Origin: Bacteroidota bacterium
GTDB taxonomy: Bacteria > Bacteroidota > Bacteroidia > B-17B0 > Aurantibacillaceae
NCBI GenBank assembly: GCA_017303905.1
Contig: JAFLBH010000002.1
Coordinates: forward strand, 653,006 to 717,005
Length of the DNA: 64,000 nt
Direction of reading: 5' to 3'
The notes below the pieces were generated by a model. It saw only the letters and a list, made by a program, of their open reading frames with translations. It was not told the origin of the DNA and made no database searches. Made by a program: the position numbers and the translations under genes. This document shows, in pieces, positions 36,482 to 45,184 of this stretch; positions within the stretch are counted from its first letter, which is position 1; each line of letters opens with the position of its first letter.

Positions 36482-37144
36482 CTAATTGTCGATAGCCTCG
36501 CGTAAGAACTGATTGAGAGGCAACATCGCCTTATAACCATTACCTAAATAAGTGAACACATCTTTTGCATTCAGTTTCTTATCCTCCACATTCGTAAAAG
36601 CGATAAAGCTCTTTAATTTCAAGAGGTCAATATGTTTATGTTCTTTATCATATCCCTTCGGAACGGTCTTTAATTTATCTTCCTGATCCAATCCGTTGAA
36701 ATAAGCCGTATATGCTTTGGACTTGATGATTTTTTCGAGTTTATCCCCATTATAATCTATTTCCTGACGAATCGCTTGTAACATATCGGCCGGTGGCATG
36801 TAATTTCCTCCGGCAATAAAAACATTACCCGGTTGCAAATGAAAATAATAACCCGCCTGTAAAGATTTTTTTCCTCCGGGATTTATACTCGCTCCGAAAT
36901 TAGTTTTGTAGGGTGTTTTGTCTTTACTGAAACGTACATCCTTATAAATTCTAAACACACAATCCTTTGCTTTTAAGTCAGGCGATACAGACTTATCAAA
37001 TTTTGAAATTATGCCAATGAGTTTTTGTACAAACTCCTCAAATTCCAATTTTGCTTCATTAAAATCTTCCTTATGAGCTTCAAACCAATCGCGGTTATTA
37101 TTGCTCTTTAACTTTTTTAAAAACTGTAATGATTTATCAAGCAT
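36482..37144 (-). CDS. DUF2461 domain protein
   Basis: The 220-residue protein is a DUF2461 (TIGR02453-like) member, with NNRDWFEAHKEDFNEA at the N-terminus, FRIYKDVRFSKDKTPYKTNF in the middle and HLQPGNVFIAGGNYMP. It has no signal peptide. Function is unknown. It is 5 bp downstream of the AI-2E family gene and probably co-transcribed. Confidence 0.92.
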   Translation of the reverse strand: MLDKSLQFLKKLKSNNNRDWFEAHKEDFNEAKLEFEEFVQKLIGIISKFDKSVSPDLKAKDCVFRIYKDVRFSKDKTPYKTNFGASINPGGKKSLQAGYYFHLQPGNVFIAGGNYMPPADMLQAIRQEIDYNGDKLEKIIKSKAYTAYFNGLDQEDKLKTVPKGYDKEHKHIDLLKLKSFIAFTNVEDKKLNAKDVFTYLGNGYKAMLPLNQFLREAIDN

Positions 37145-37149
37145 ACGTG

Positions 37150-38235
37150 TTAATCTATTTTCTCGGTAATCTTTCTGAAAAATCTGAATTGCGTTAAAAA
37201 TTCTTTAGCGACAATCCTAATTAATGTATAAACCGGAATCGCTACTACCATTCCTCCTATTCCGGCTAAGGTTCCGGCCATTAAAATCACTAAAAATATT
37301 TCTAACGGATGCGCTTTAACCGTATTGGAAAAAATATAAGGTTGTAGAAACACCGCATCAATAATATTAATACTTAATAACGCGATAATAATTTTAGTGA
37401 TGGTGGATTGAATTAAATCGTATTGTCCCGCTTCAATACAACCACTCACACCTAAAAACAAGGCTAGCAATAAAGTAATAAACGGACCGATATACGGAAT
37501 TACATTAAATAGTCCGGCGATAAACCCGATAATCAGCGCGTTTTTAATTCCCAATATCCACATTAACACACCCGCTAATGTTCCCACAATTAAAACATCG
37601 ATGATGAGTCCCGAAAAATATTTACTGAGCATACGCTTCGACGTTCGCAATATATCTTTCATTTCATCTTCGTAGCGCTGAGGTGTTAACAATAAAAAAG
37701 TACGACTTACCGTGTTTTGATCTTTTAAAAGAAAAAAAGTAATGAATAAAACACAAAACAATCCGCCTAGAATGGCTGATGTGTAATCAAAAATATTATT
37801 TATGACCAGCGATATTGTATCAAAATTAAATGCTTGATTCAATTGCTCGTTAATCGCAGAATTCAAAGCGCTTCTGTCGCCTAATTTAGCTGTGAGTGCT
37901 TGTAAACTTGGAAACTGTTGAATGATTTGATTTACGACATCATAAAAATTTAACTCCGACATAAACTCTATTTGCTGAATTAGCGGAGGAACAATTAAAA
38001 AGAAAAACAATCCAAAAACTGAAAAAATGGCCATGAGAGTAATTAATGAAGCCAAACCATCATTCATTGGTTTTCCTTTAATCTTTATCTTCTCGAGGGT
38101 GCTCGTTAAAGGATAACCAATTAAAAATAACACCAAAGAAATAACCAGATAAATGAGCACTTTTAAAAATAACCAGGACGCTAATGCCACGATGGCAATA
38201 ATAGTTATTGGCAATATATATTTTTTTATATTCAT
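37150..38235 (-). CDS. AI-2E family transporter
   Basis: The 361-residue membrane protein has about seven helices in the PerM/AI-2E pattern. These include the periplasmic loop region (residues about 90-150), GLIIDVLIVGTLAGVLMWILG and GFIAGLFNVIPYIGPFITLLLALFLG, the most conserved family stretch. Members export various small molecules or ions; the autoinducer role is shown only for some. The substrate here is unknown. Confidence 0.9.
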   Translation of the reverse strand: MNIKKYILPITIIAIVALASWLFLKVLIYLVISLVLFLIGYPLTSTLEKIKIKGKPMNDGLASLITLMAIFSVFGLFFFLIVPPLIQQIEFMSELNFYDVVNQIIQQFPSLQALTAKLGDRSALNSAINEQLNQAFNFDTISLVINNIFDYTSAILGGLFCVLFITFFLLKDQNTVSRTFLLLTPQRYEDEMKDILRTSKRMLSKYFSGLIIDVLIVGTLAGVLMWILGIKNALIIGFIAGLFNVIPYIGPFITLLLALFLGVSGCIEAGQYDLIQSTITKIIIALLSINIIDAVFLQPYIFSNTVKAHPLEIFLVILMAGTLAGIGGMVVAIPVYTLIRIVAKEFLTQFRFFRKITEKID

Positions 38236-38277
38236 TTATCTAAAACAAATGTAGTAAAAGTTTAACTTTATGCTGTC

Positions 38278-39558
38278 ATGCCATTTCGCAGGTTTAACAT
38301 AACTTTTCATTTATTTCTACTCAGCGTGTTTCTGCTGGCATTTTGCTGTAGTACACCAAAACAATCTTATCAGAGTAAAGAAAACATTTACCAGAAGAGC
38401 AATCAATCTTTAAACGCACGTTTTTTAGTTTATCATCTCAACGACTCTGTCAGCGAATTGATTTTTAACATCCCAAATGAGAATCTTGTATACAAACGTC
38501 CGGACACTACTTTAGCATTTTACGCCTCTTGTCGTGTAAAATACGCTCTGTACTCCGATAATGGCAATAAAACCGTTGCCGATAGTGGAAGTCTTGTGTT
38601 TTTCGACCGACAAGGCACTGATGTTTTTGCCAAAGACATTAGCGGCAGCTTATTCATGAAAGCAAAACAAGGAAATCTGACTTGTGAAGTTGCTGTGTAT
38701 GATTTGAACAAACGCTCAAAAAGCGCTTATTCCGTACGAATAGAGAAGGAAAATGTTTATTCCCGTCAGAATTTTTTGGTTAGAAAAAATAATGGCAATG
38801 TATTGTTCAGTTATTATGTTAATCCCGGTGATACACTTGTTTTGCAAAGCCAACGCAATAAGAGCGTGAATCTTGTTGTTGATTATTTTCAGCGCGATTT
38901 TGCTTTGCCATTACCTCCGTTTACGGCAGGGCAAAGAGAAGTTTTCCAATATAAACCGGATAGTTTTTATACCATAAGCCGCACCCAGAACGATTTTAAA
39001 TTAGTTGTGCCACCACAAGGTTTTATTCATTTAATCACAGAACCGGAAAGTAAAACCGGCATTAGCATTTTTGCTTCGGATCCTGTTTTTCCGGGAATAA
39101 AAAACGCCGATGACATGATAAAATGTACACGCTATATCATGGCCAAAAAAGAATTTGAAGATTGTGCAAACGCCGCGAACAAGAAAAACGCGATTGATGA
39201 ATTTTGGCTCGAATTGGGCGGCAGTCAGGAAAGAGCGAAAACACTGCTTAAACGCTATTACGCCCGCGTTACAGAAGCAAATAAACTTTTTACTTCGTAT
39301 TTGCCGGGATGGAAAACCGATCGCGGCATGATTTATATTGTATTTGGAGCACCCAACAATATGTACAAATTTAATGGTGGCGAAACCTGGGTTTACGGGG
39401 AAGAAACTCAAAGTTATGCCGTACGATTTCATTTCAAAAAAATAATTAATCCCTTTAGCGACAACGATTATGTGATGGAGCGAAACGAATATTATAAAGA
39501 AGCCTGGTATCGAGCTGTTGACTATTGGCGACAAGGTCACATTTACATTGATAACTAG
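38278..39558 (+). CDS. GWxTD domain lipoprotein
   Basis: The 426-residue product has a lipoprotein signal (LLAFCC). Beta-rich repeats fill residues about 40-260. The C-terminal GWxTD domain follows, with YLPGWKTDRGMIYIVFGAPN and ETWVYG. The domain is found in Bacteroidota and Acidobacteria surface proteins of unknown role. It is divergent from the AI-2E gene. Confidence 0.9.
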   Translation: MPFRRFNITFHLFLLSVFLLAFCCSTPKQSYQSKENIYQKSNQSLNARFLVYHLNDSVSELIFNIPNENLVYKRPDTTLAFYASCRVKYALYSDNGNKTVADSGSLVFFDRQGTDVFAKDISGSLFMKAKQGNLTCEVAVYDLNKRSKSAYSVRIEKENVYSRQNFLVRKNNGNVLFSYYVNPGDTLVLQSQRNKSVNLVVDYFQRDFALPLPPFTAGQREVFQYKPDSFYTISRTQNDFKLVVPPQGFIHLITEPESKTGISIFASDPVFPGIKNADDMIKCTRYIMAKKEFEDCANAANKKNAIDEFWLELGGSQERAKTLLKRYYARVTEANKLFTSYLPGWKTDRGMIYIVFGAPNNMYKFNGGETWVYGEETQSYAVRFHFKKIINPFSDNDYVMERNEYYKEAWYRAVDYWRQGHIYIDN

Positions 39559-39635
39559 ATTTTTAGATTTTTTATCATTTCCGGGTTTGCTTTTAACCGA
39601 TTAAACTTTAACTTTATCAAACTAAATTTTTTCTC

Positions 39636-40220
39636 ATGAAGAACTTTTTGCTTTTCGTATTATCATTTGCAACATTAGGTTTAGTTGCACAGGCTTCAAA
39701 AAACAAAGCTATGACCATCGCTCCTACTTTTGGTCCGGGTTATTACATTAGCCTTAAAGGCGATACCGTTAAAGGTGAAGTACGCAATAATATGGAGAAT
39801 GAATCGGATTACGCGGAATCGTTTTTCTTTCGTAAAGCAGCCAATAGCAAACCAATGCCTTTAAATTCAAAAAAAGCTAAGGGATATGGTGTAGACGATA
39901 AGCATTATTCAAGTCTTAAAATGGACGATAAAGATGTTTATATTAAATATTTGGAGCAGGGTCGTTTGAATTTGTTTGAATACTCTTACATGACTAAAGA
40001 TGGAGTTAAAGCCGTTTACCTAATTGTAGATTCACGCGCTACCGAAGAAGATAAAACAGGAACGCATTTCATGATTCAGTTAGACGAAAAACAATTTAAA
40101 AAACAATTGAAGCCTTATTTCAAAGATCAACCAATGCTTTTAGAGCAAGTTGATAAATGGTTTCTGAAAATTGATGAAATACGTAAAGTCGTTAAGGAAT
40201 TTAACGGAATGTATCCTTAA
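39636..40220 (+). CDS. exported protein of unknown function
   Basis: The 194-residue product has a signal peptide (LGLVAQA). The mature part is Lys/Asp-rich without cysteine. It contains GYYISLKGDTVKGEV, a pattern I have seen in Bacteroidota envelope proteins that start with a D-T-x-x-G-x-V/I beta strand. I do not recognise a family. It overlaps the convergent reductase gene by 4 bp. Confidence 0.72.
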   Translation: MKNFLLFVLSFATLGLVAQASKNKAMTIAPTFGPGYYISLKGDTVKGEVRNNMENESDYAESFFFRKAANSKPMPLNSKKAKGYGVDDKHYSSLKMDDKDVYIKYLEQGRLNLFEYSYMTKDGVKAVYLIVDSRATEEDKTGTHFMIQLDEKQFKKQLKPYFKDQPMLLEQVDKWFLKIDEIRKVVKEFNGMYP

Positions 40221-40744
40221 AACATTTTTAAAAATCCGTCGATTTGACGGTTAATCACTGCTTTAGTCTCCTCATTATTCGGAGTTCCTCCCGCAAATAT
40301 TTTATCTATTTGAGAAATTGGTAATTTATTGTGATAAACATACATTTTCAGGTAATTGAGTACACCCGTTAAATGATCCATTCCCCGTAAATTTCCTGCT
40401 CTTCCTCCGGCAACACCGGTAACACACGCAAATTTATTATCCCAATGTGAAGGGTGAACTGTATCCAAAAACAACTTCATGATACCCGGATAACTTCCAT
40501 TATACTCCGGAATCACAAATACAAATCCCTGTGAAGGTGTAATATACTCGCTAATCAGTGCTTGAAGCTTAGGATTTTCTTTGTTAAAATAATCTGAAAT
40601 GGTGATTACATTTTCTAATTCCTTAAGCGAAAGCACCTTAACATCAACTCCTTTTGATTGCAACAAGTTGTGATAGTAATTTCCAACTTTCTCGGTATAA
40701 GAATTCCTTCGGTTTGTGCCGCAAATTATGGTGATTTTCTTCAT
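40217..40744 (-). CDS. NADPH-dependent FMN reductase family protein
   Basis: The 175-residue flavodoxin-like protein has the FMN phosphate-binding start ICGTNRRNSYTEKVG, the FVIPEYNGSYPGIMKLFLD signature and VTGVAGGRAGNLRG. It should reduce FMN, quinones or similar acceptors with NAD(P)H in the cytoplasm. The physiological acceptor is unknown. Confidence 0.9.
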   Translation of the reverse strand: MKKITIICGTNRRNSYTEKVGNYYHNLLQSKGVDVKVLSLKELENVITISDYFNKENPKLQALISEYITPSQGFVFVIPEYNGSYPGIMKLFLDTVHPSHWDNKFACVTGVAGGRAGNLRGMDHLTGVLNYLKMYVYHNKLPISQIDKIFAGGTPNNEETKAVINRQIDGFLKMF

Positions 40745-40856
40745 CAGTTTTTATTAACAGTGAGTCTAAAAACTAGGCTGTATTGTTAAAAAATAAGCCC
40801 TGCTCCGCTCCCTTATTAGTTTAACTTTACACAAATATCAGATTTTTATTTCATTT

Positions 40857-41537
40857 ATGAACATTACGTACTATGGCCACTCGTGTTTTGGTGTTGAAGT
40901 TAAAGGCAAACACTTGCTTTTCGACCCTTTTATCAGTCCTAACGAGTTGGCTAAGAACATCAACGTAAATACCGTTAAAGCCGATTATATTCTCATAAGC
41001 CACGGACACGAAGACCATATTGCGGATGCTGTTTCGATTGCCAAACGTACCAACGCAAAAGTGATTTGTAACTGGGAGATTTATGTGTGGTTAAACAAAC
41101 AGGGAGTTGAGAACATTCACCCTATGAATATCGGCGGAAAAATTAAACTGGATTTTGGGAATGTAAAATGTGTAAACGCGGTGCATAGCAGCAGCTTGCC
41201 GGATGGTTCCAATGGTGGTAATCCAATGGGATTTGTGGTTGAAAGCAATGAAGGGAACTTTTATTACGCAGGTGATACCGCTCTTACCTACGATATGAAA
41301 CTGATTGGCGATTACAGAAAAATTAATTTCGCGTTTTTACCAATTGGCGACAATTTCACCATGGGTGTAGATAATGCCATCATTGCCTGCGATTTCATTA
41401 ATTGCAAAGACATCATCGGTATGCATTACGACACTTTCGGATTTATAAAAATCAATCAGGAAGAAGCTTTACAGAAATTTAATCATAACGGAAAAAAATT
41501 AACCTTACTGAAAATAGGAGAAACAATACAAAAATAG
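40857..41537 (+). CDS. metal-dependent hydrolase, MBL fold (UPF0173 type)
   Basis: The 226-residue protein begins ITYYGHSCFGVEVKGKHLLF, and the beta-lactamase-fold metal motif is SHGHEDH. Later metal ligands sit in YYAGDTA and IGMHYDTF. It matches the UPF0173 group of metal-dependent hydrolases, whose substrate is not established. It lies 67 bp upstream of parA on the same strand. Confidence 0.9.
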   Translation: MNITYYGHSCFGVEVKGKHLLFDPFISPNELAKNINVNTVKADYILISHGHEDHIADAVSIAKRTNAKVICNWEIYVWLNKQGVENIHPMNIGGKIKLDFGNVKCVNAVHSSSLPDGSNGGNPMGFVVESNEGNFYYAGDTALTYDMKLIGDYRKINFAFLPIGDNFTMGVDNAIIACDFINCKDIIGMHYDTFGFIKINQEEALQKFNHNGKKLTLLKIGETIQK

Positions 41538-41604
41538 TTTATAGTTTTTGGTTTATAGCAACGCAAACTATAAACTATCAACTCTAAACCACAAACTTTA
41601 TACT
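41536..41604. repeat. heptamer-based inverted repeats before parA
   Basis: AGTTTATAGTTT (41536-41547) is the perfect reverse complement of AAACTATAAACT (41565-41576). The whole gap is built of 7-bp steps, AGTTTAT-AGTTTTT-GGTTTAT on the left and AAACTAT-AAACTAT-CAACTCT-AAACCAC-AAACTTT on the right. The same kind of sequence, with other heptamers, fills the parA-parB gap. Confidence 0.7.
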
Positions 41605-42450
41605 ATGGGAAAAATAATAGCAATAGCAAATCAAAAAGGCGGAGTAGGAAAAACCACAACTGCCATTAATCTTGCGGCCAGCTTAGCTGTACTCGAGTAC
41701 AAAACTTTATTGGTAGATGCCGATCCTCAATCCAACGCTACTTCGGGTGTAGGCATAGATCCTAAAAATGTAAACGCAGGTTTATACGAGTGCATCATCG
41801 ATAGCATGCATCCAAAAGATGTGATTATGAAAACAGATACGCCAAATCTGTTTCTATTGCCTACCAACGCCGATTTAGTAGGTGTTGAATTGGAACTCGT
41901 GAACTTAAGCAACCGCGAGTACATGATGAAAAAGGCTTTGGAAAAAATCAAAGACAAATACGATTTCATTATCATCGATTGCTGTCCATCACTCGGACTA
42001 ACGGTTATCAACTCGCTCTCAGCGGCCGATAGCGTTATCATTCCGGTGCAGTGCGAATATTTTGCGTTGGAAGGAATGGGTAAATTATTACAAACCATTA
42101 AGATTGTTCAAACACACTTAAATCCTAATTTGGACATTGAAGGTGTGTTGTTAACTATGTACGACGGACGTTTACGTTTAGCTAACCAAGTGGTGGAAGA
42201 AGTAAAAACACATTTCCAAAACATGGTGTTCAATACACTCATCATGCGTAACACCAAATTAGCGGAAGCGCCAAGCTTCGGAAAAACAATCATTATGCAC
42301 GATGCGATTGGTAAAGGCTCTGTGAGTTATTTGAACTTAGCCCGTGAAATTTTACAACGTAATGGCTTAACAAAAATCAGCGACGAAGACAGAACCATCG
42401 GCTTCGAAGCAACTAATTTACCTGAGACAGAATTAAGTGAAGACATTTAA
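41605..42450 (+). CDS. parA: ParA/Soj chromosome partitioning ATPase
   Basis: I start at ATG 41605, which gives the normal [13 protein letters not shown]; a start at 41548 would translate the repeat region. The 281-residue protein has a deviant Walker A motif (KGGVGKTT), DADPQSNAT, and Walker B-like [11 protein letters not shown]. It binds DNA non-specifically in its ATP form and moves ParB-parS complexes. parB follows after 73 bp. Confidence 0.96.
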   Translation: MGKIIAIANQKGGVGKTTTAINLAASLAVLEYKTLLVDADPQSNATSGVGIDPKNVNAGLYECIIDSMHPKDVIMKTDTPNLFLLPTNADLVGVELELVNLSNREYMMKKALEKIKDKYDFIIIDCCPSLGLTVINSLSAADSVIIPVQCEYFALEGMGKLLQTIKIVQTHLNPNLDIEGVLLTMYDGRLRLANQVVEEVKTHFQNMVFNTLIMRNTKLAEAPSFGKTIIMHDAIGKGSVSYLNLAREILQRNGLTKISDEDRTIGFEATNLPETELSEDI

Positions 42451-42452
42451 TT

Positions 42453-42518
42453 AGTTCGGAGTTGAGAGTTCGGAGAGGATTCCATTCTACGAACTACAAA
42501 CTACGAACTACAAACTAA
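42453..42518. repeat. tandem and inverted heptamer repeats between parA and parB
   Basis: AGTTCGGAG occurs at 42453-42461 and 42467-42475. A perfect 14-bp tandem pair, ctacgaactacaaa twice, fills 42487-42514. The right block is roughly the reverse complement of the left, so the gap resembles the one before parA. Confidence 0.7.
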
Positions 42519-42523
42519 TTACC

Positions 42524-43420
42524 ATGAGCAACAATAAAAAACCGGCATTAGGAAGAGGATTAAGCGCATTATTGGAAAATGCCAAAACCGATATTACTAC
42601 CAAACAAGTTGGAGAAAATGCCCCTATCGTTGGTTCGGTATCGATGATTAAAATTAAAAACATCGAAACAAATCCGTTTCAACCGCGTACTAATTTTGAA
42701 GAATTGGCTTTACAAGAGCTTTCTGATTCCATTAAACAACATGGCATCATTCAGCCTTTAACTTTACGTAAGTTAGGTTACGACCGTTACCAGTTAATTT
42801 CCGGTGAGCGTCGTTTCCGTGCTTCACAAATGGCAGGCTTAACCGAAGTGCCGGCTTATATCCGCGTGGCGGATGATCAAGCGATGTTGGAAATGGCACT
42901 CGTTGAAAACATTCAGCGCGAAGATTTAGATCCGATTGAAGTAGCACTTTCTTACAAACGTTTGATTGATGAATGTAATTTAACGCAGGAAGCATTAAGT
43001 GAGAAAGTAGGCAAGCAACGTTCAACCGTAACCAACTTTTTACGTTTATTAAAATTACCTGCGCCAATTCAAAAATCATTGCGCGACCGTGAAATCACCA
43101 TGGGTCATGCGAAAGCTCTCATCAACATTGATAACGAAGACCGTCAGCTCGCTATTTTTGCTTTAGCCTTAGAACAAGAGTTATCGGTTCGTCAGATTGA
43201 AGATATCGCACGCGGTGAAAAAATTAAATTCACACCAAAAGTTACACGCGTTGAAAAACCATTGAGCTTAGAAGATAAAGACATAGAGAAGAAACTACAA
43301 AAGCTTTTCAATAAGTCGTTTAAGTACAAGCGCAACAGCAAGGGTGGCGGAAGCTTAACGTTAAACTTCAGCAACGACCACGAACTGGAAAACATTTTAT
43401 CTTATTTCGGAATTGAGTGA
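42524..43420 (+). CDS. parB: ParB/Spo0J chromosome partitioning protein
   Basis: The 298-residue protein has the N-terminal KPALGRGLSALL segment that stimulates ParA. Next come the CTP-binding ParB/sulfiredoxin-like domain (NPFQPRTNFEE, ISGERRFRASQMAGL, ALVENIQREDLDPIEVA) and the helix-turn-helix LTQEALSEKVGKQRSTV. It loads at parS sites and slides as a clamp. I found no 16-bp parS palindrome in the window. Confidence 0.96.
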   Translation: MSNNKKPALGRGLSALLENAKTDITTKQVGENAPIVGSVSMIKIKNIETNPFQPRTNFEELALQELSDSIKQHGIIQPLTLRKLGYDRYQLISGERRFRASQMAGLTEVPAYIRVADDQAMLEMALVENIQREDLDPIEVALSYKRLIDECNLTQEALSEKVGKQRSTVTNFLRLLKLPAPIQKSLRDREITMGHAKALINIDNEDRQLAIFALALEQELSVRQIEDIARGEKIKFTPKVTRVEKPLSLEDKDIEKKLQKLFNKSFKYKRNSKGGGSLTLNFSNDHELENILSYFGIE

Positions 43421-43511
43421 TATTAGTCACACATCCAAATATTTTAATTGTATAATTTTGTATCTGCAAAATACATTCACAAATCATAACTCTTAATTTA
43501 TCATTTAAATT

Positions 43512-45143
43512 ATGCCTAAAGGAATTTACAAAGTGCCAACTCCGGTTAACGAACCGGTAAAGCAATATGCATCAGGAAGTCCGGAAAGAAAAGAATTGCA
43601 AGCCATGCTTAAAACCATGCGCAGCAAACAAATCGAAATTCCGATGTACATTGGCGGAAAAGAAGTAAAAAGCAATAACAAAGTTCGCATTGCTCCTCCG
43701 CACGATCACAAACACACCTTAGGTTATTTTTATAAAAGTGATAAAAAACACATTGAACAAGCCATCACAGCAGCTTTAGCCGCTAAAGAAAAATGGGCTA
43801 ATTTAAGTTGGGAGCAACGTGCTTCCATTTTCTTAAAAGCCGCCGAATTAATTGCAGGTCCTTACCGTGCCAAATTAAACGCAGCCACCATGCTTGGTCA
43901 AAGTAAAAACGCCTTTCAGGCGGAGATTGACAGTGCTTGTGAAATCATCGATTTCCTTCGCTTCAACGTAAGTTACATGACGGAGATTTACGCGGAGCAA
44001 CCCATTTCTTCACCCGGAGTATGGAATCGCTTAGAATGGCGTCCGCTCGAAGGATTCATTTACGCTTTAACACCATTCAACTTTACTGCCATTGCAGGAA
44101 ATCTTCCAACCAGTTGCGCCATGATGGGCAACGTGGTAGTTTGGAAACCAAGTAATACACAAGTATACAGTGCCAATGTATTAATGGAAGTTTTCAAAAA
44201 AGCAGGCGTACCGGATGGCGTTATTAATTTAATTTACCCTAGCGGACCGGATGCAGCGGATGTGATTTTTAATCACAAAGATTTTGCAGGTATACATTTT
44301 ACAGGAAGCACCGAAGTTTTCCAAAGCATTTGGCAAACCATTGGAAATAATATTCACAAATACCGCTCTTATCCACGTATTGTGGGCGAAACAGGCGGAA
44401 AAGATTTCATCATGGCGCATAAATCGGCGGATGCAAAAGAAGTAGCCGTTGCTTTAACTCGCGGTGCTTTCGAATATCAAGGACAAAAATGTTCGGCGGC
44501 ATCACGCGCTTACATTCCTTCCAATTTATGGGAAGACGTAAAGAAATACATGGTAGCCGATTTAAAATCCATGAAAATGGGTGGTACCGAAGATTTCACC
44601 AATTTTATCAATGCGGTGATTGACGAAAAAAGCTTTGATAAATTATCTAAATACATTTCAGACGCGAAAAAAGATAAAAATGTAGAAGTTGTATTCGGCG
44701 GTAAATGTGATAAGAGCAAAGGTTATTTCATTCAGCCTACAGTTCTGAAAGCGAAAAATCCGAAATACATTACCATGTGCGAAGAATTATTCGGACCGGT
44801 ATTAACCGTTTACGTTTACAACGAAAACAGATATAAAGAAACATTAGAATTAGTTGATTCAACTTCCATTTACGCATTAACAGGCTCTATTATTGCCAAC
44901 GACCGTTATGCAATTGAATTAGCAACCAAAACATTACAAAACAGTGCGGGTAACTTCTACATTAATGATAAATGTACAGGCGCTGTAGTTGGACAACAAC
45001 CATTTGGTGGAGCGCGCGGTAGCGGAACTAACGATAAAGCCGGCGCGAAAATCAATTTATTACGTTGGGTAAGTCCGAGAACAATTAAAGAAACATTTGT
45101 TCCACCGGTAGATTACCGTTATCCGTTTTTACAAGCTGATTAA
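43512..45143 (+). CDS. pruA: L-glutamate gamma-semialdehyde dehydrogenase
   Basis: The 543-residue aldehyde dehydrogenase is of the single-domain ALDH4A1/PruA type. It shows LTPFNFTAIAGNLP, VVWKPSN, FTGSTEVF, the general-base glutamate in VGETGGKDF, the catalytic cysteine in YQGQKCSAASRAY, and the C-terminal FGGARGSGTNDKAG. It oxidises glutamate semialdehyde (from proline) to glutamate with NAD+. The separate proline dehydrogenase gene is not in the window. Confidence 0.96.
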   Translation: MPKGIYKVPTPVNEPVKQYASGSPERKELQAMLKTMRSKQIEIPMYIGGKEVKSNNKVRIAPPHDHKHTLGYFYKSDKKHIEQAITAALAAKEKWANLSWEQRASIFLKAAELIAGPYRAKLNAATMLGQSKNAFQAEIDSACEIIDFLRFNVSYMTEIYAEQPISSPGVWNRLEWRPLEGFIYALTPFNFTAIAGNLPTSCAMMGNVVVWKPSNTQVYSANVLMEVFKKAGVPDGVINLIYPSGPDAADVIFNHKDFAGIHFTGSTEVFQSIWQTIGNNIHKYRSYPRIVGETGGKDFIMAHKSADAKEVAVALTRGAFEYQGQKCSAASRAYIPSNLWEDVKKYMVADLKSMKMGGTEDFTNFINAVIDEKSFDKLSKYISDAKKDKNVEVVFGGKCDKSKGYFIQPTVLKAKNPKYITMCEELFGPVLTVYVYNENRYKETLELVDSTSIYALTGSIIANDRYAIELATKTLQNSAGNFYINDKCTGAVVGQQPFGGARGSGTNDKAGAKINLLRWVSPRTIKETFVPPVDYRYPFLQAD

Positions 45144-45147
45144 AATT

Positions 45148-45180
45148 AAAAAGAGCCTCTGAATTTCAGGAGGCTCTTTT
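45148..45180 (+). terminator. intrinsic terminator after pruA
   Basis: gagcctc (45153-45159) pairs with gaggctc (45170-45176), with an apical TGAA/TTCA extension. The flanks are A on the left and T on the right. The next gene starts only 5 bp later, so some read-through may feed it. Confidence 0.85.
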
Positions 45181-45184
45181 ATTT

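Noticed and set aside
41605..43420. Chromosome origin near parAB
   Set aside because: No parS palindrome, dnaA gene or DnaA-box cluster is visible in the window.
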